A stretch of 64,000 bases of DNA from Chromatocurvus sp964613795. Lineage in GTDB: Bacteria > Pseudomonadota > Gammaproteobacteria > Pseudomonadales > Halieaceae. Below the pieces are notes generated by a model. It was not told where the DNA came from. It saw nothing but the letters and a program-made list of their open reading frames with translations, and searched no databases. The translations under genes were made by a program, and so were the position numbers. Where the stretch lies: the NCBI GenBank assembly GCA_964613795.1, contig CAZTJR010000009.1:1-64000 (forward strand), written 5' to 3'. Positions within the stretch are counted from its first letter, which is position 1; every line of letters begins with the position of its first letter. Below are positions 43,516 through 53,457 of this stretch, piece by piece.

Positions 43516-44826
43516 AGGGCTGCGCAGGCGCTTGAAGAACACCTTGGAATTGCGCTGCAGGTTGTACAGGTCGCGGCGCTGCTGCGGCAGTGCATCCCGG
43601 GAGGCTTCCTCAAAGCCCTGCTCGATGAACCAGTGGGCGGTCTGGGTAGTCAGGACGAACACCCGGTTCAGCCCCAGGCTTCTCGCTTCCTGCTCAAGCT
43701 CCCCCAGGAGTCGCCGACCGCGGCTCTCGCCGCGGTAGTCGGGGTGCGAGACGATGCAGGCGATCTCGCCGCAGTCATCCGGGGGACAGGGATACAGCGC
43801 TGCGCAGGCGATGATGCGGCCGTCGCGCTCAAGCAGACGAAAGCGCCCGATCTCGGCCTCCAGCATCTCGCGTGAGCGCTTCAGCAGTACGCCCTCCTCC
43901 TCCAGCGGCTGTATCAGCTCCAGTATGCCGCCGACATCGTCGATACTCGCACGCCGCGACTGCTCCCAGGGGCGCCGCGTGATCAGTGTGCCACTGCCGT
44001 CGTGGGTGAAGAGCTCCCGCAGCAGGGCGCCGTCTTCCCGGTAGCTGATGATGTGGCAGCGCGGCACGCCCTGGCGGCAGGCGCGTCCGGCGGTATCCAC
44101 CAGTGCTTTCTGCGCTGTGTCGGCCACTGCCAGCTGCGGGATTTCCTCCACTGCGCACTGTCGTACCAGTCTGCCGTCTCCATCATGAACGCCGGCGCTG
44201 GCGCCGAACATGATGAGCTTCTCTGCGCCGATGGCGACCGCCGTGTGGACCGCGATGTCGTCCAGTGACAGGTTGAAGACCTCCCCGGTGGGTGAGTAGC
44301 CCAGGGGTGAGAGCAATACCAGGGAGCCGGCGTTGAGCTGCTGGCGGATGCCATCGCTGTCGATGCTGCGCACGCGGCCGGTCAGGTGATGGTCGACGCC
44401 GTCGAGTACGCCGATCGGGCGACCGGTGACGAAATTACCGGAGCAGATGCGAAGATCCGCGCCCTGCATGGGCGAGTTTGGCAGCCCCATGGACAGCAGC
44501 GCCTCTATGTCCACGCGCAGTGCGCCGGCCGCGTCGCGAACGCAGGCCATCGCCTCGCTGTCGCAGATGCGCATGCCGCGATGGAATTCGCAGTGGATGC
44601 CGGCGCGCTCCAGTCGGGTCTCGATCTGCGGCCGGCTGCCGTGAACCAGCACCAGATGCACACCGAGGCTGCTGAGCAGGGCGATATCGTGAATTAGGCC
44701 GGCCAGCGCCCCCTCGTTGGCCACTTCGCCGCCGATCATGAGGACGAAGCGCTTGCCGCGGTGGGCGTTGATGTAGGGGGCAGTGTTGCGGAACCAGTTG
44801 AAGTCGCCGCTGCCGTGCTCGGTCAC
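43504..44826 (-). CDS. argA: amino-acid N-acetyltransferase (N-acetylglutamate synthase)
   Basis: First step of arginine synthesis, acetylating glutamate. 440 residues, the classic ArgA fusion. An N-terminal amino-acid-kinase-like domain (about 20-280, FVLMIGGEVANEGALAGLIHD ... LVLVHGSRPQIETRL) binds arginine for feedback inhibition. A C-terminal GNAT domain (about 295-435) has CIVSHPDYRGESRGRRLLGELE for acetyl-CoA. Length and order match the family. Divergent from the secretion-type ATPase gene. Confidence 0.96.
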   Translation of the reverse strand: MTEHGSGDFNWFRNTAPYINAHRGKRFVLMIGGEVANEGALAGLIHDIALLSSLGVHLVLVHGSRPQIETRLERAGIHCEFHRGMRICDSEAMACVRDAAGALRVDIEALLSMGLPNSPMQGADLRICSGNFVTGRPIGVLDGVDHHLTGRVRSIDSDGIRQQLNAGSLVLLSPLGYSPTGEVFNLSLDDIAVHTAVAIGAEKLIMFGASAGVHDGDGRLVRQCAVEEIPQLAVADTAQKALVDTAGRACRQGVPRCHIISYREDGALLRELFTHDGSGTLITRRPWEQSRRASIDDVGGILELIQPLEEEGVLLKRSREMLEAEIGRFRLLERDGRIIACAALYPCPPDDCGEIACIVSHPDYRGESRGRRLLGELEQEARSLGLNRVFVLTTQTAHWFIEQGFEEASRDALPQQRRDLYNLQRNSKVFFKRLRSPSGR

Positions 44827-44971
44827 GTGTCAGTCCTGTTCGGTGTCGGTCGCCAAGGTTACCCAAAAGCGGCGCGAATTTCTTCCATGCCCGCGCGCTC
44901 CTGCAGGGCTGGAGGACCAGGGCCTGTGATAGCATGCGGACTGTTTCATGCGACCCGTGCAGGATAAGCCA

Positions 44972-46747
44972 ATGACCGCACCGGATGCCTCACTACAGCG
45001 CGAGCGCAAGCTCAGCCTGCCAGAACTGGTCGTTCTGCTGCGCCGCGACGGCTGTCTGTCCGAGGCGGATGCAAGCCGCCTGAGCGGTGTCACTATCGGT
45101 TCGGTTCACCCGCTGGTTTTTCTCGCCGAGCAGCGGCTGGCCGATGCCTCGCGACCGGGAACGGCGCTGACCATGGACCGACTGCTTTCCTGGCTGGGTA
45201 ATCGGGTCGGCCAGGCGGTTTACGAGATCGACCCGCTGCGTATCAACGTCGGCGCTGTCGCCGACGTCATGTCCCGCGCCTTCGCCGAACGCCATCGCAT
45301 CCTCGCTGTTGAGGCCAACCGTGATAGCGTGGTGGTGGCCAGCGCCGAGCCCTTTCTTTATAGCTGGCAGGCCAACCTGGAGCACGTGGCCCGGCGCCCG
45401 GTAAAGCGGGTCCTTGCCGATCCGCGGGATATTGTGCGCTTTACCGCTGAGTTCTACACCATGGCGCGTTCCGTACGCGGTGCCGGTGCCGGCAACACGG
45501 GCCGCAGTCAGCCGCCGGCGGTCAACAATCTCGAGCAGCTGCTCGACATGGGCTCGCGTCAGGAGCTCGACGCCAACGATCAGCACGTGGTCAGTATCGT
45601 CGACTGGCTGTTGCAGTACGCTTTTGAGCAGCGGGCCAGCGACATTCACGTTGAGCCCCGCCGTGAGGTTGGAAAGGTGCGTTTCCGCATCGATGGCGTC
45701 CTGCACCCTGTCTACGAGCTGCCGCAGGCCGTGTGTGCGGCCATGACCAGCCGCATCAAGATTCTCGGCCGCATGGACGTGGCCGAAAAGCGCCGCCCTC
45801 AGGACGGTCGCCTGAAAACCCGCACTCCGGCCGGCGGTGAGGTCGAACTGCGCCTGTCGACCCTGCCCACCGCCTTCGGCGAAAAGCTGGTGATGCGCAT
45901 TTTCGATCCTGAAGTTCTTCACAAGGGCTTTGCCGAGCTCGGGCTCGAGGCAGACGATCTCGCGCGCTGGAACAGCATGACCGGCGCCGGCAATGGCATC
46001 GCCCTGGTGACCGGGCCCACCGGCTCCGGCAAGACCACCACCCTGTATTCCACCCTGCGCCAGCTCGCGACCGACGAGGTAAACGTCTGCACGATCGAGG
46101 ATCCGATCGAAATGGTGGAGGACCGCTTCAACCAGATGCAGGTCAACCACGGCATCGAGCTGGATTTCTCCACCGGCGTGCGCACGCTGTTGCGCCAGGA
46201 TCCGGACATCATCATGGTCGGCGAGATCCGCGATCTGGAAACCGCCAACATGGCGGTGCAGGCGGCGCTTACCGGACACCTGGTCCTGTCCACCCTGCAT
46301 ACGAATGACTCGCCCTCGTCGCTGTCACGTCTGCTTGAGCTCGGCGTGCCTGCCTACCTGATTCGCGCAACGGTACGCGGTGTCATGTCCCAGCGTCTGG
46401 TGCGTATCCTGTGCAAACACTGCAAGGTGCCTGAGGCGACAGACCCCCAGGCCTGGACGGCGCTGGTGGGTAACGTCAGGCCTGTCCCCGAGCAGGTTTT
46501 CGCGCCGGTGGGCTGCCGTGCCTGTCGCCAGACCGGATTCATCGGGCGCCGTGGAATTTACGAAGTATTGCTCAACAGTCCCGCGGTGGAAGACACCATT
46601 GTGAGCCGTATCGATACCGCCGCGGTGCGTCGCGCCGCCGCGGCCGAGGGAATGCGGTCCCTGCGCGAGTCGGGCGCGCAGCGCGTGCTGCGGGGTGAAA
46701 CCACCATAGAAGAGGTCCTGCGCGTCGCGCCGGTGGGTAAGCGCTGA
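44972..46747 (+). CDS. orphan GspE/PilB-family secretion ATPase
   Basis: A 591-residue type II secretion/type IV pilus-type hexameric ATPase. The N-terminal MshEN-like region (about 15-170) is followed by the catalytic core with Walker A GPTGSGKTTTLYS near residue 345-355, the Asp box TIEDPIEMVEDRFNQMQVN, Walker B PDIIMVGEIRD and the His box LSTLHTNDSPSSLSRL. A C-terminal CKHC...CRAC pair looks like the zinc-binding four-cysteine site of GspE/PilB. No pilin, platform or secretin gene is nearby, so its machine must be encoded elsewhere. The ATG at 44972 has AGGA seven bases upstream and is preferred to 44948. Confidence 0.9.
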   Translation: MTAPDASLQRERKLSLPELVVLLRRDGCLSEADASRLSGVTIGSVHPLVFLAEQRLADASRPGTALTMDRLLSWLGNRVGQAVYEIDPLRINVGAVADVMSRAFAERHRILAVEANRDSVVVASAEPFLYSWQANLEHVARRPVKRVLADPRDIVRFTAEFYTMARSVRGAGAGNTGRSQPPAVNNLEQLLDMGSRQELDANDQHVVSIVDWLLQYAFEQRASDIHVEPRREVGKVRFRIDGVLHPVYELPQAVCAAMTSRIKILGRMDVAEKRRPQDGRLKTRTPAGGEVELRLSTLPTAFGEKLVMRIFDPEVLHKGFAELGLEADDLARWNSMTGAGNGIALVTGPTGSGKTTTLYSTLRQLATDEVNVCTIEDPIEMVEDRFNQMQVNHGIELDFSTGVRTLLRQDPDIIMVGEIRDLETANMAVQAALTGHLVLSTLHTNDSPSSLSRLLELGVPAYLIRATVRGVMSQRLVRILCKHCKVPEATDPQAWTALVGNVRPVPEQVFAPVGCRACRQTGFIGRRGIYEVLLNSPAVEDTIVSRIDTAAVRRAAAAEGMRSLRESGAQRVLRGETTIEEVLRVAPVGKR

Positions 46748-46792
46748 GCGATCCGCCGTCGCGTCGGACCGGGAATAAAGGGGTTGCATAGG

Positions 46793-49681
46793 GTGAGCGA
46801 ACAGGTGCAGACATTGCCCCCGGGCCTGGCTGAGGTAGCCGGGACGGCCTGGTCCGCGGTGCTGGAAAATGCGCAGAGTCACGAGCGGGCGCCCCTCGAG
46901 GCACTGGCTGCGGATGCCCGACGCGGACCACAGCTCGCCCGTATGCTCGCCTGCAGCCAGTATGTTGTCGCCTTGCTGCGGCGTCGCCCGGGTCTGCTGC
47001 TGAGAGCGGTCGACAGTGGCGACCTGGATGCCTCGCTGCCGGAGGGATCCTGGCTGCAGCGCCTCGAGGCTGACCTAACAGAACCTGCCGCCGATCTTGC
47101 GGTGACCCTGCGCCAATTCCGCCAGTATCACATGCTGCGTATTCTCTGGCGTGACTTCAACCGCCTCGCCGATACCCTGGAGACCGTACGCGACACCTCC
47201 CTGCTCGCCGAGGCCTGCGTGCATCACGCCCTCACGGTGTGCGAAGCGCAGCTGGTAGAGCGCTTTGGCCGACCGATCGGCCGGCGTTCCGGTGAGCGGC
47301 AGGCGCTTATCGTGATCGCCATGGGCAAGCTGGGCGCGCGCGAACTCAATGTATCGTCGGATATCGACCTGATATTTGCGTTTCGCGAGGCGGGGCAGAC
47401 GGACGGTGAGCGCAAGCCCCTGAGTAACGAAGAGTTTTTCACCCGGCTGGGGCGTGCGGTGATCAACGCCCTGGACACGGTGACCGCTGATGGCTTTGTG
47501 TTCCGGGTGGATATGCGCCTGCGTCCCTACGGGGAGAGCGGTGCCCTGGTCCACAATTTTGCTGCGCTGGAGGAGTACTACCAGGACCAGGGTCGCGACT
47601 GGGAGCGCTATGCGCTGGTCAAGGCGCGGCCGATCACCGGCAGTGCAGCCGATAGCGCCGGGCTCATGCGCATGCTGCGCCCCTTCGTGTTCCGGCGCTA
47701 TGTCGACTTTGGCGTGATCGACAGTCTGCGCGGGATGAAGCGCATGCTTGTGGCGGAGGTGGCGCGCCGGGGACTCGATGACAACGTCAAGCTCGGCTCC
47801 GGAGGTATCCGCGAGATCGAATTCATTGCCCAGTGCCTGCAGCTGATACGCGGCGGTCGGGACCGGGCGCTGCAGCAGCGAGAGCTGCTGAATGTGCTGC
47901 CAAGCTGCGCCGAACTGGGCTGCCTGCCCGCCGATGTCGTCGAGGAGCTGCGGCAGGCCTACTGTTTTCTGCGTGATACCGAGCACGCGATACAGGGTTA
48001 CGCCGATCGACAGACCCAGGAGCTTCCGGCTGATGCGCTGGGGCGTGCGGCGCTGGCCGAGGTCATGGGTTTCACGAATTGGGATGACTTCAATGTCACT
48101 TTGGCGGGCCACCGGCAGCGAGTGGCCGCTCACTTCAACGATCTCATTGCCGCGCCGGAAGACGCCGAACCCGAACCGGCGCTGGCGCCGTGGAATGCGC
48201 TCGACGCCAGTGTCCTGAGCAAGCTGGGCTACGCCGAGGCCGAGGATGCCCTGGACCGACTGTCGGACCTGCGGGATGTCACACGCCTGCGGGGTCTGCA
48301 GCGGGAAAGCCGGGAGCGCCTGGAGCAGTTCATGCCGCTGCTGCTTGAGGCCTGTGCCGGCGTCGGCCAGCCCGACCTGGCGCTGCAGCGTATTCTCCCA
48401 TTGGTGCGTGCCGTGCTTCGGCGCAGCGCCTACCTCATGCTGTTGATGGAGAATCCTCCGGCACTGGCTGAGCTGGTCGCCCTGTGTGAGGCGAGTCCCT
48501 GGGTTGCCGAATTGCTGGCGGCACAGCCCGTTCTGCTCGATGAGCTGCTCGACCGCTCCAGCCTCTACTCTGCGCCGGATCGCGAGCGCCTCCAGGAAGA
48601 GCTGCGACGCCAGGTTGATCGCCTGCCGCTCACGGATCTGGAGGCGCAGATGGATGCACTGCGCTACTTCAAGGCGGCCCACGTGCTGCGGGTTGCCGCC
48701 AGCGAGCGTCTCGGCCGGCTACCCCTGATGAAAGTCAGCGACAAGCTCACCTTTATCGCCGAAGTGGTGCTCGAGCAGGTGCTGCGCGTGGCCTGGGCGC
48801 AACTGGTAGCCCGCTACGGTGAGCCGGCCCGCGACGGCGAGGATACTGGCTTTGTTATCTACAGCTACGGCAAGCTGGGTGGCATTGAGCTCAGCTACGC
48901 CTCGGACCTCGATCTGGTCTTTATCTACGACGCCGCGGCCAGCGGCGTGACCAGCGGTGAGCGCAGCATCGACAACAGCGTGTTCTACACTCGGCTCGGG
49001 CAGAAGGTAATACATATCCTCGAGACCCGGATGCCGCTGGGCAAGCTGTACGAGATAGATATGCGCCTGCGACCCTCGGGGGCATCCGGTCTGCTGGTGT
49101 CCACGCTGAAGGCCTTTGCTGCCTACCAGCGGGACACGGCGTGGACCTGGGAGCACCAGGCTCTGGTGCGGGCCCGGTCGGTTGCGGGGGATCGCCGTGT
49201 CGCCGAGGCGCTGGACGCAGTTCGATGCGAGATTCTCTGCCAGCCCCGGGATGCGGCGATGCTGGCCGGTGAGGTTGTCGCCATGCGAGAAAAAATGCGC
49301 GGACACCTGCTGCCGACGTCTCTCGCCGACGACCGGTTCGACCTTAAACAGTCACCCGGCGGTATCGTTGATATCGAATTTATGGTGCAATACGCCGTGC
49401 TCGCGTGGTCGCATCAGGTGCCGGGTCTTACCCGCTGGTCAGACAACATCCGGATTCTAGAGAGCCTCGGTGAGCAGGGCCTGTTCTCGCAGGCCGTCTG
49501 CGACGCGCTGATCAGGGCCTATATTGCGTTTCGCTCTGCGTCTCATCAGCTTGCGCTGCAGCAGGCGAAGGGAATCGTAGCGGCAGCGGATTACCGGCAG
49601 CACATCGATACCGTTCAGACCCAGTGGCAGACGATTTTTGCCGGTGTAAGCGCGTTATCATCCAGCGACAAGAACAAGTAG
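46793..49681 (+). CDS. glnE: bifunctional glutamine synthetase adenylyltransferase/adenylyl-removing enzyme
   Basis: About 962 residues; controls glutamine synthetase by adding or removing AMP in response to PII. Two nucleotidyltransferase domains are visible: the N-terminal de-adenylylase half (MGKLGARELNVSSDIDLIFAF) and the C-terminal adenylylase half (YGKLGGIELSYASDLDLVFIYD). Each is followed by a helical PII-uridylyltransferase-like domain. The GTG at 46793, nine bases after AAAGGGG, is chosen over a TTG at 46784 that touches the same purines. Followed by ilvE after ten bases. Confidence 0.96.
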   Translation: MSEQVQTLPPGLAEVAGTAWSAVLENAQSHERAPLEALAADARRGPQLARMLACSQYVVALLRRRPGLLLRAVDSGDLDASLPEGSWLQRLEADLTEPAADLAVTLRQFRQYHMLRILWRDFNRLADTLETVRDTSLLAEACVHHALTVCEAQLVERFGRPIGRRSGERQALIVIAMGKLGARELNVSSDIDLIFAFREAGQTDGERKPLSNEEFFTRLGRAVINALDTVTADGFVFRVDMRLRPYGESGALVHNFAALEEYYQDQGRDWERYALVKARPITGSAADSAGLMRMLRPFVFRRYVDFGVIDSLRGMKRMLVAEVARRGLDDNVKLGSGGIREIEFIAQCLQLIRGGRDRALQQRELLNVLPSCAELGCLPADVVEELRQAYCFLRDTEHAIQGYADRQTQELPADALGRAALAEVMGFTNWDDFNVTLAGHRQRVAAHFNDLIAAPEDAEPEPALAPWNALDASVLSKLGYAEAEDALDRLSDLRDVTRLRGLQRESRERLEQFMPLLLEACAGVGQPDLALQRILPLVRAVLRRSAYLMLLMENPPALAELVALCEASPWVAELLAAQPVLLDELLDRSSLYSAPDRERLQEELRRQVDRLPLTDLEAQMDALRYFKAAHVLRVAASERLGRLPLMKVSDKLTFIAEVVLEQVLRVAWAQLVARYGEPARDGEDTGFVIYSYGKLGGIELSYASDLDLVFIYDAAASGVTSGERSIDNSVFYTRLGQKVIHILETRMPLGKLYEIDMRLRPSGASGLLVSTLKAFAAYQRDTAWTWEHQALVRARSVAGDRRVAEALDAVRCEILCQPRDAAMLAGEVVAMREKMRGHLLPTSLADDRFDLKQSPGGIVDIEFMVQYAVLAWSHQVPGLTRWSDNIRILESLGEQGLFSQAVCDALIRAYIAFRSASHQLALQQAKGIVAAADYRQHIDTVQTQWQTIFAGVSALSSSDKNK

Positions 49682-49691
49682 GAGTGCGGGC

Positions 49692-50618
49692 ATGAGTTTC
49701 GCGGATCGCGACGGAACAATCTGGCTGGACGGGGAGATGGTCCCCTGGCGAGAGGCGAAAGTGCATGTGCTCACGCACACGCTGCACTACGGACTCGGTG
49801 TGTTCGAGGGCGTTCGCGCTTACGCCACAGCGGACCGGGGTGCCTGCATATTCCGCCTGCGCGAGCATACCGATCGCCTGTTCAACTCGGCAAAAATCCT
49901 GCGCATGCCCATGCCGTTTGACAAGACAACGCTGCTCGAGGCACAGCGCGCGGTGGTGCGGGAGAATAATCTTGATGAAGCGTATCTGCGCCCCATGGCC
50001 TTTTATGGCTCGGAAGGCATGGGCTTGCGCGCTGACGGCCTGAAAACCCATGTCATGGTCGCGGCCTGGGAGTGGCCCTCGTACATGGACCCGGAGGCCC
50101 GTGACCACGGCATCAAAGTACGCACCTCTTCCTACACACGGCACCACGTCAACATTACCATGTGCAAGGCAAAGGCCAACGGCAATTACATCAACTCCAT
50201 GCTGGCCCTGCGCGAGGCTCTGGATTCCGGTGCCGAGGAGGCGCTGCTGCTCGACAACGAAGGCTACGTCGCCGAGGGCAGCGGGGAGAACGTCTTTGTG
50301 GTGCGCAAGGGGCGGATTTTCACGCCGGACCTGACCTCCTGCCTGGATGGCATCACCCGTGACACGATCTTCACGCTGGCCGCAGAGCTGGGGTATACCA
50401 TCGAGGAACGACGCATCACCCGCGACGAGCTGTATATCGCGGATGAGGCGTTCTTCACTGGCACGGCGGCAGAGGTCGTTCCTATCCGTGAGCTCGATGG
50501 CCGGGTAGTGGGCAGTGGCTCGCGGGGACCGCTGACGGAAAAGCTGCAGTCGATGTATTTTGACGCCGTGCGAGGCAACCGGCGGCAGAACAGCGAATGG
50601 CTGACGCCGGTCAAGTGA
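49692..50618 (+). CDS. ilvE: branched-chain amino-acid aminotransferase
   Basis: A 308-residue fold-type IV PLP enzyme making or degrading leucine, isoleucine and valine. Signatures: HTLHYGLGVFEGVRAY, the RLREHTDRLFNSAKIL segment, the PLP lysine in TMCKAKANGNYINSMLA near 158, and EEALLLDNEGYVAEGSGENVFVV. Its stop codon overlaps the start of the next gene as TGATG, implying coupled translation with the alpha/beta hydrolase. Shared branched-chain metabolism with leuA (40.5 kb), but the two are not in one operon. Confidence 0.96.
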   Translation: MSFADRDGTIWLDGEMVPWREAKVHVLTHTLHYGLGVFEGVRAYATADRGACIFRLREHTDRLFNSAKILRMPMPFDKTTLLEAQRAVVRENNLDEAYLRPMAFYGSEGMGLRADGLKTHVMVAAWEWPSYMDPEARDHGIKVRTSSYTRHHVNITMCKAKANGNYINSMLALREALDSGAEEALLLDNEGYVAEGSGENVFVVRKGRIFTPDLTSCLDGITRDTIFTLAAELGYTIEERRITRDELYIADEAFFTGTAAEVVPIRELDGRVVGSGSRGPLTEKLQSMYFDAVRGNRRQNSEWLTPVK

Positions 50619-51502
50619 TGGCTGGCGATTCCCCGGTCACGGGCGGCGAAATCCCGTCGGCAGATGACATAGCGACGACGCTGGTGGAAAACCGGCTGCA
50701 GGACGGTATTTTCTATCGCCACTGGTCGCCGCCGTCACCCGTGGCCGTTATTCTGCTGGCCCACGGAGCCGGCGAGCACAGTGGTCGTTACCGGGACTTT
50801 GCCGACTATTTCTGCGCGCGCAACATCGCCGTTGTGGCGCCGGATCACCGCGGTCACGGCGAGTCGCCGGGCCCGAGAGCGCACATCCGACGCTTCAGCG
50901 AGTTTTTTGCACCGCTGGACGTTCTCTTCGAGCAGATTCGGCGACAGTATCCGGCGCTGCCGGTATTTCTGATCGGTCACAGCATGGGCGGGTTGATTGC
51001 GGCCCGTTATCTGCTCTCGCGCCAGGCCAATTTCGCCGGTGCGGTGCTGTCCGCGCCGGCGCTGGAGGTGCCTGATGCGCCTTCGCGGATCGCGATCTGG
51101 GTGAATCAGGTCATATCTCTCGTCTGGCCGACTCTCGGCGTGATGCAGCTGGATGCGTCCGGCGTCAGCCGCGACACGCAGGTAGTTGCGGATTATCGTG
51201 CCGACCCGCTGGTGCACAGCGGCAAGTTCAGTGCGCGTCTGGTGACCGAGCTGTTCGGCGCCATGCAGGATGTCGTGCGCGGACGGGCCACCATCCGCCT
51301 GCCGCTGCTGGTCATGCATGGCGATGCCGACGTCATGACCGCCGTGGATGGTTCGCGGCATTTTGCCCACGGTGTGGGCAGCAGCGATGTCACCCTGACA
51401 ATCTACCCGGGTCTCTATCACGAGATATTCAATGAGCCGGAGCGTCTGACCGTCCTCGATGACCTGTACGCCTGGCTGCGCGCGCACGGCGTCGACGGCT
51501 GA
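50618..51502 (+). CDS. alpha/beta hydrolase, monoacylglycerol-lipase/lysophospholipase type
   Basis: A 294-residue serine hydrolase. The order HGAGEHSGRYRDFADYF, APDHRGHGESPGPRAH, nucleophile elbow GHSMGGLIAARYLLS (serine near 122), catalytic Asp in MHGDADVMTAVDGSR and His in YPGLYHEIFNEPE is that of monoglyceride lipase/lysophospholipase L2-like enzymes. The ATG at 50618 overlaps the ilvE stop, and the next gene, rmlD, begins two bases after its stop, so it is embedded in a single operon. The substrate is unproven. Confidence 0.9.
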   Translation: MAGDSPVTGGEIPSADDIATTLVENRLQDGIFYRHWSPPSPVAVILLAHGAGEHSGRYRDFADYFCARNIAVVAPDHRGHGESPGPRAHIRRFSEFFAPLDVLFEQIRRQYPALPVFLIGHSMGGLIAARYLLSRQANFAGAVLSAPALEVPDAPSRIAIWVNQVISLVWPTLGVMQLDASGVSRDTQVVADYRADPLVHSGKFSARLVTELFGAMQDVVRGRATIRLPLLVMHGDADVMTAVDGSRHFAHGVGSSDVTLTIYPGLYHEIFNEPERLTVLDDLYAWLRAHGVDG

Positions 51503-51503
51503 G

Positions 51504-52397
51504 ATGCTGCGTGTTCTCGTTACCGGAGCCCATGGCCAGCTCGGTCGCGAACTGACTTTCAGCGTGCCGCAGGGCGTCGAGTGTGTCGCCTTCGAGCGCG
51601 ACGCACTGGATATCACTGATGCCGCGAGCATTGCCGATGCGCTGTCGCAGGTACGCCCAAACGCGCTGATCAATGCGGCTGCCTACACAGCGGTCGATCG
51701 CGCGGAAACGGATCACGAAGCTGCCCATGCAGTCAACGATGTCGCCGTGGGCCTGTTGGCTGCCGCTTGCCGCGAGCGCGATATCCGGATGCTGCATGTG
51801 TCCACGGATTTTGTGTTTGACGGTAGCTCAGGGCGCCCCTATCGTCCCGCAGACGCGACCGGCCCCCTCGGCGTCTACGGCGCCAGCAAGCTGGCCGGCG
51901 AGTCACGCCTGCGTAGCGATGATAGTGCCGGGCTGGTGCTTCGCACCGGCTGGGTGTACTCCCGCCACGGCGGCAATTTCGTGCTGACCATGCTTCGCCT
52001 GATGGCTGAAAAAAGCGAGCTGGGCGTGGTGTCAGACCAGGTGGGGACGCCGACCTGGGCGCGCGGCCTGGCCCTGACGCTGTGGGCTTTTGCGGAAAAT
52101 CCGGCTCTCTCGGGCACCTACCACTGGAGCGATGCCGGCGTCTGCAGCTGGTACGATTTTGCCGTTGCCATCGCAGAAGAGGCCTGTGCGCTGGGACTGC
52201 TGCAGCGGGCGCCGGACATACGGCCCATCGCGACGACGGATTATCCGACCGCGGCACGTCGCCCGGCCTGCAGCGTTCTGGACAAGCGCGACACCTGGCG
52301 CGATCTGTCGCTGCAGCCAGTGCACTGGCGCGTGCAGCTGCGCATGATGCTGCAGGATCTCAAGAACCGTAAGGACAGTCCCCATGACCACTGCTAG
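51504..52397 (+). CDS. rmlD: dTDP-4-dehydrorhamnose reductase
   Basis: Last step of dTDP-L-rhamnose synthesis, NADPH-dependent. 297 residues of the extended SDR family: LRVLVTGAHGQLGRELTF nucleotide loop, STDFVFDGSSGRPYRP, catalytic YGASKLAGE, and RTGWVYSRHGGNFVLTML. The ATG at 51504 begins one base after the hydrolase stop codon; the frame upstream lies inside that gene. It overlaps rmlB by 14 bases. The other two enzymes, RmlA and RmlC, are encoded on the opposite strand at 57.9-59.4 kb. Confidence 0.95.
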   Translation: MLRVLVTGAHGQLGRELTFSVPQGVECVAFERDALDITDAASIADALSQVRPNALINAAAYTAVDRAETDHEAAHAVNDVAVGLLAAACRERDIRMLHVSTDFVFDGSSGRPYRPADATGPLGVYGASKLAGESRLRSDDSAGLVLRTGWVYSRHGGNFVLTMLRLMAEKSELGVVSDQVGTPTWARGLALTLWAFAENPALSGTYHWSDAGVCSWYDFAVAIAEEACALGLLQRAPDIRPIATTDYPTAARRPACSVLDKRDTWRDLSLQPVHWRVQLRMMLQDLKNRKDSPHDHC

Positions 52398-53454
52398 AAC
52401 ACTGATGGTTACGGGGGGGGCCGGCTTCATCGGCGCGAACTTTGCCCACTACTGGATGACGACCCACCCGCAGGACACGCTCATCGTCTATGATGCCCTG
52501 ACCTATGCGGGTAATCGTGCGAGCCTGGCTGCGCTGGAGTCGGCTCATAACTTTCATTTCCTTCACGCGGATATCTGCGATCGGGAGCGGGTTGTGGGTT
52601 GCCTGAAAACCCACGCGGTGGACACGATCGTGCACTTCGCGGCGGAGAGCCACGTCGATCGCTCGATTAGCGGTCCGGACGATTTCATCCGCACCAATAT
52701 TCTTGGAACCCATACGCTGCTGGAAGCGGCAAGACAGGTCTGGCTGACGGGCGATGGCAGGCCACACCGTTTTCACCACGTATCTACTGATGAGGTCTAT
52801 GGCTCTCTTGCGGCGGGCGATTCTGCCTTCCGGGAGAGCCATCGCTACGCACCCAATTCGCCTTATTCGGCGAGCAAGGCGGCGTCTGATCATCTGGTGC
52901 GCGCCAGCTACCACACTTACGGTCTGCAGGTGACCACCAGCAACTGTTCGAACAATTACGGTCCCTATCACTTTCCCGAGAAACTGATTCCGCTGTGCCT
53001 GACCAATATCCTGCGCGGACGCGCGCTGCCGGTCTACGGTGATGGCAGCAATATCCGTGACTGGCTGTATGTCGAGGATCACTGCCGCGGCATCGATAGC
53101 GTGCTGGACAGCGGCCGTATCGGTGAGGTGTACAACATCGGCGGCAACAACGAGTGGAACAATCTGGATATCGTGCGACTGTTGTGTGACGCGCTGGACG
53201 CGCGCTTTCGCGCGGACGCGCAGCTGGCACAGCGCTTTCCCGATGCACCCGCAGCGCGCGGCGGCACCGCCCATGATCTGATCACTTTTGTGCCCGATCG
53301 TGCCGGTCACGACTGGCGCTATGCGATAGATGCCGGCAAAGCGGCCAGTGAGCTGGATTTCTCGCCGCGGGAAACCTTCGAGAGCGGCATCGCCAGGACG
53401 ATCGACTGGTACCTCGACAACGCGGCATGGTGGCAGCCACTGTTGCAGGCGTGA
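52384..53454 (+). CDS. rmlB: dTDP-glucose 4,6-dehydratase
   Basis: Second step of dTDP-L-rhamnose synthesis. 356 residues: MVTGGAGFIGANFAHYW NAD loop, FAAESHVDRSISGPDDFI, STDEVYGSL, catalytic YSASKAASDHL, and SNNYGPYHFPEKLIPL. It starts within the end of rmlD and ends three bases before the convergent GGDEF-EAL gene, closing the plus-strand run that began at the GspE-like gene. Confidence 0.97.
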   Translation: MTTARTLMVTGGAGFIGANFAHYWMTTHPQDTLIVYDALTYAGNRASLAALESAHNFHFLHADICDRERVVGCLKTHAVDTIVHFAAESHVDRSISGPDDFIRTNILGTHTLLEAARQVWLTGDGRPHRFHHVSTDEVYGSLAAGDSAFRESHRYAPNSPYSASKAASDHLVRASYHTYGLQVTTSNCSNNYGPYHFPEKLIPLCLTNILRGRALPVYGDGSNIRDWLYVEDHCRGIDSVLDSGRIGEVYNIGGNNEWNNLDIVRLLCDALDARFRADAQLAQRFPDAPAARGGTAHDLITFVPDRAGHDWRYAIDAGKAASELDFSPRETFESGIARTIDWYLDNAAWWQPLLQA

Positions 53455-53457
53455 CGC

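Noticed and set aside
44993..46300. 435-codon minus-strand frame opposite the GspE-like ATPase
   Set aside because: Mirror of the ATPase codons; no plausible protein features.
47075..48682. 535-codon open frame on the minus strand opposite glnE
   Set aside because: Antisense shadow of glnE; composition is rich in His, Gln and Arg with no domain signature.
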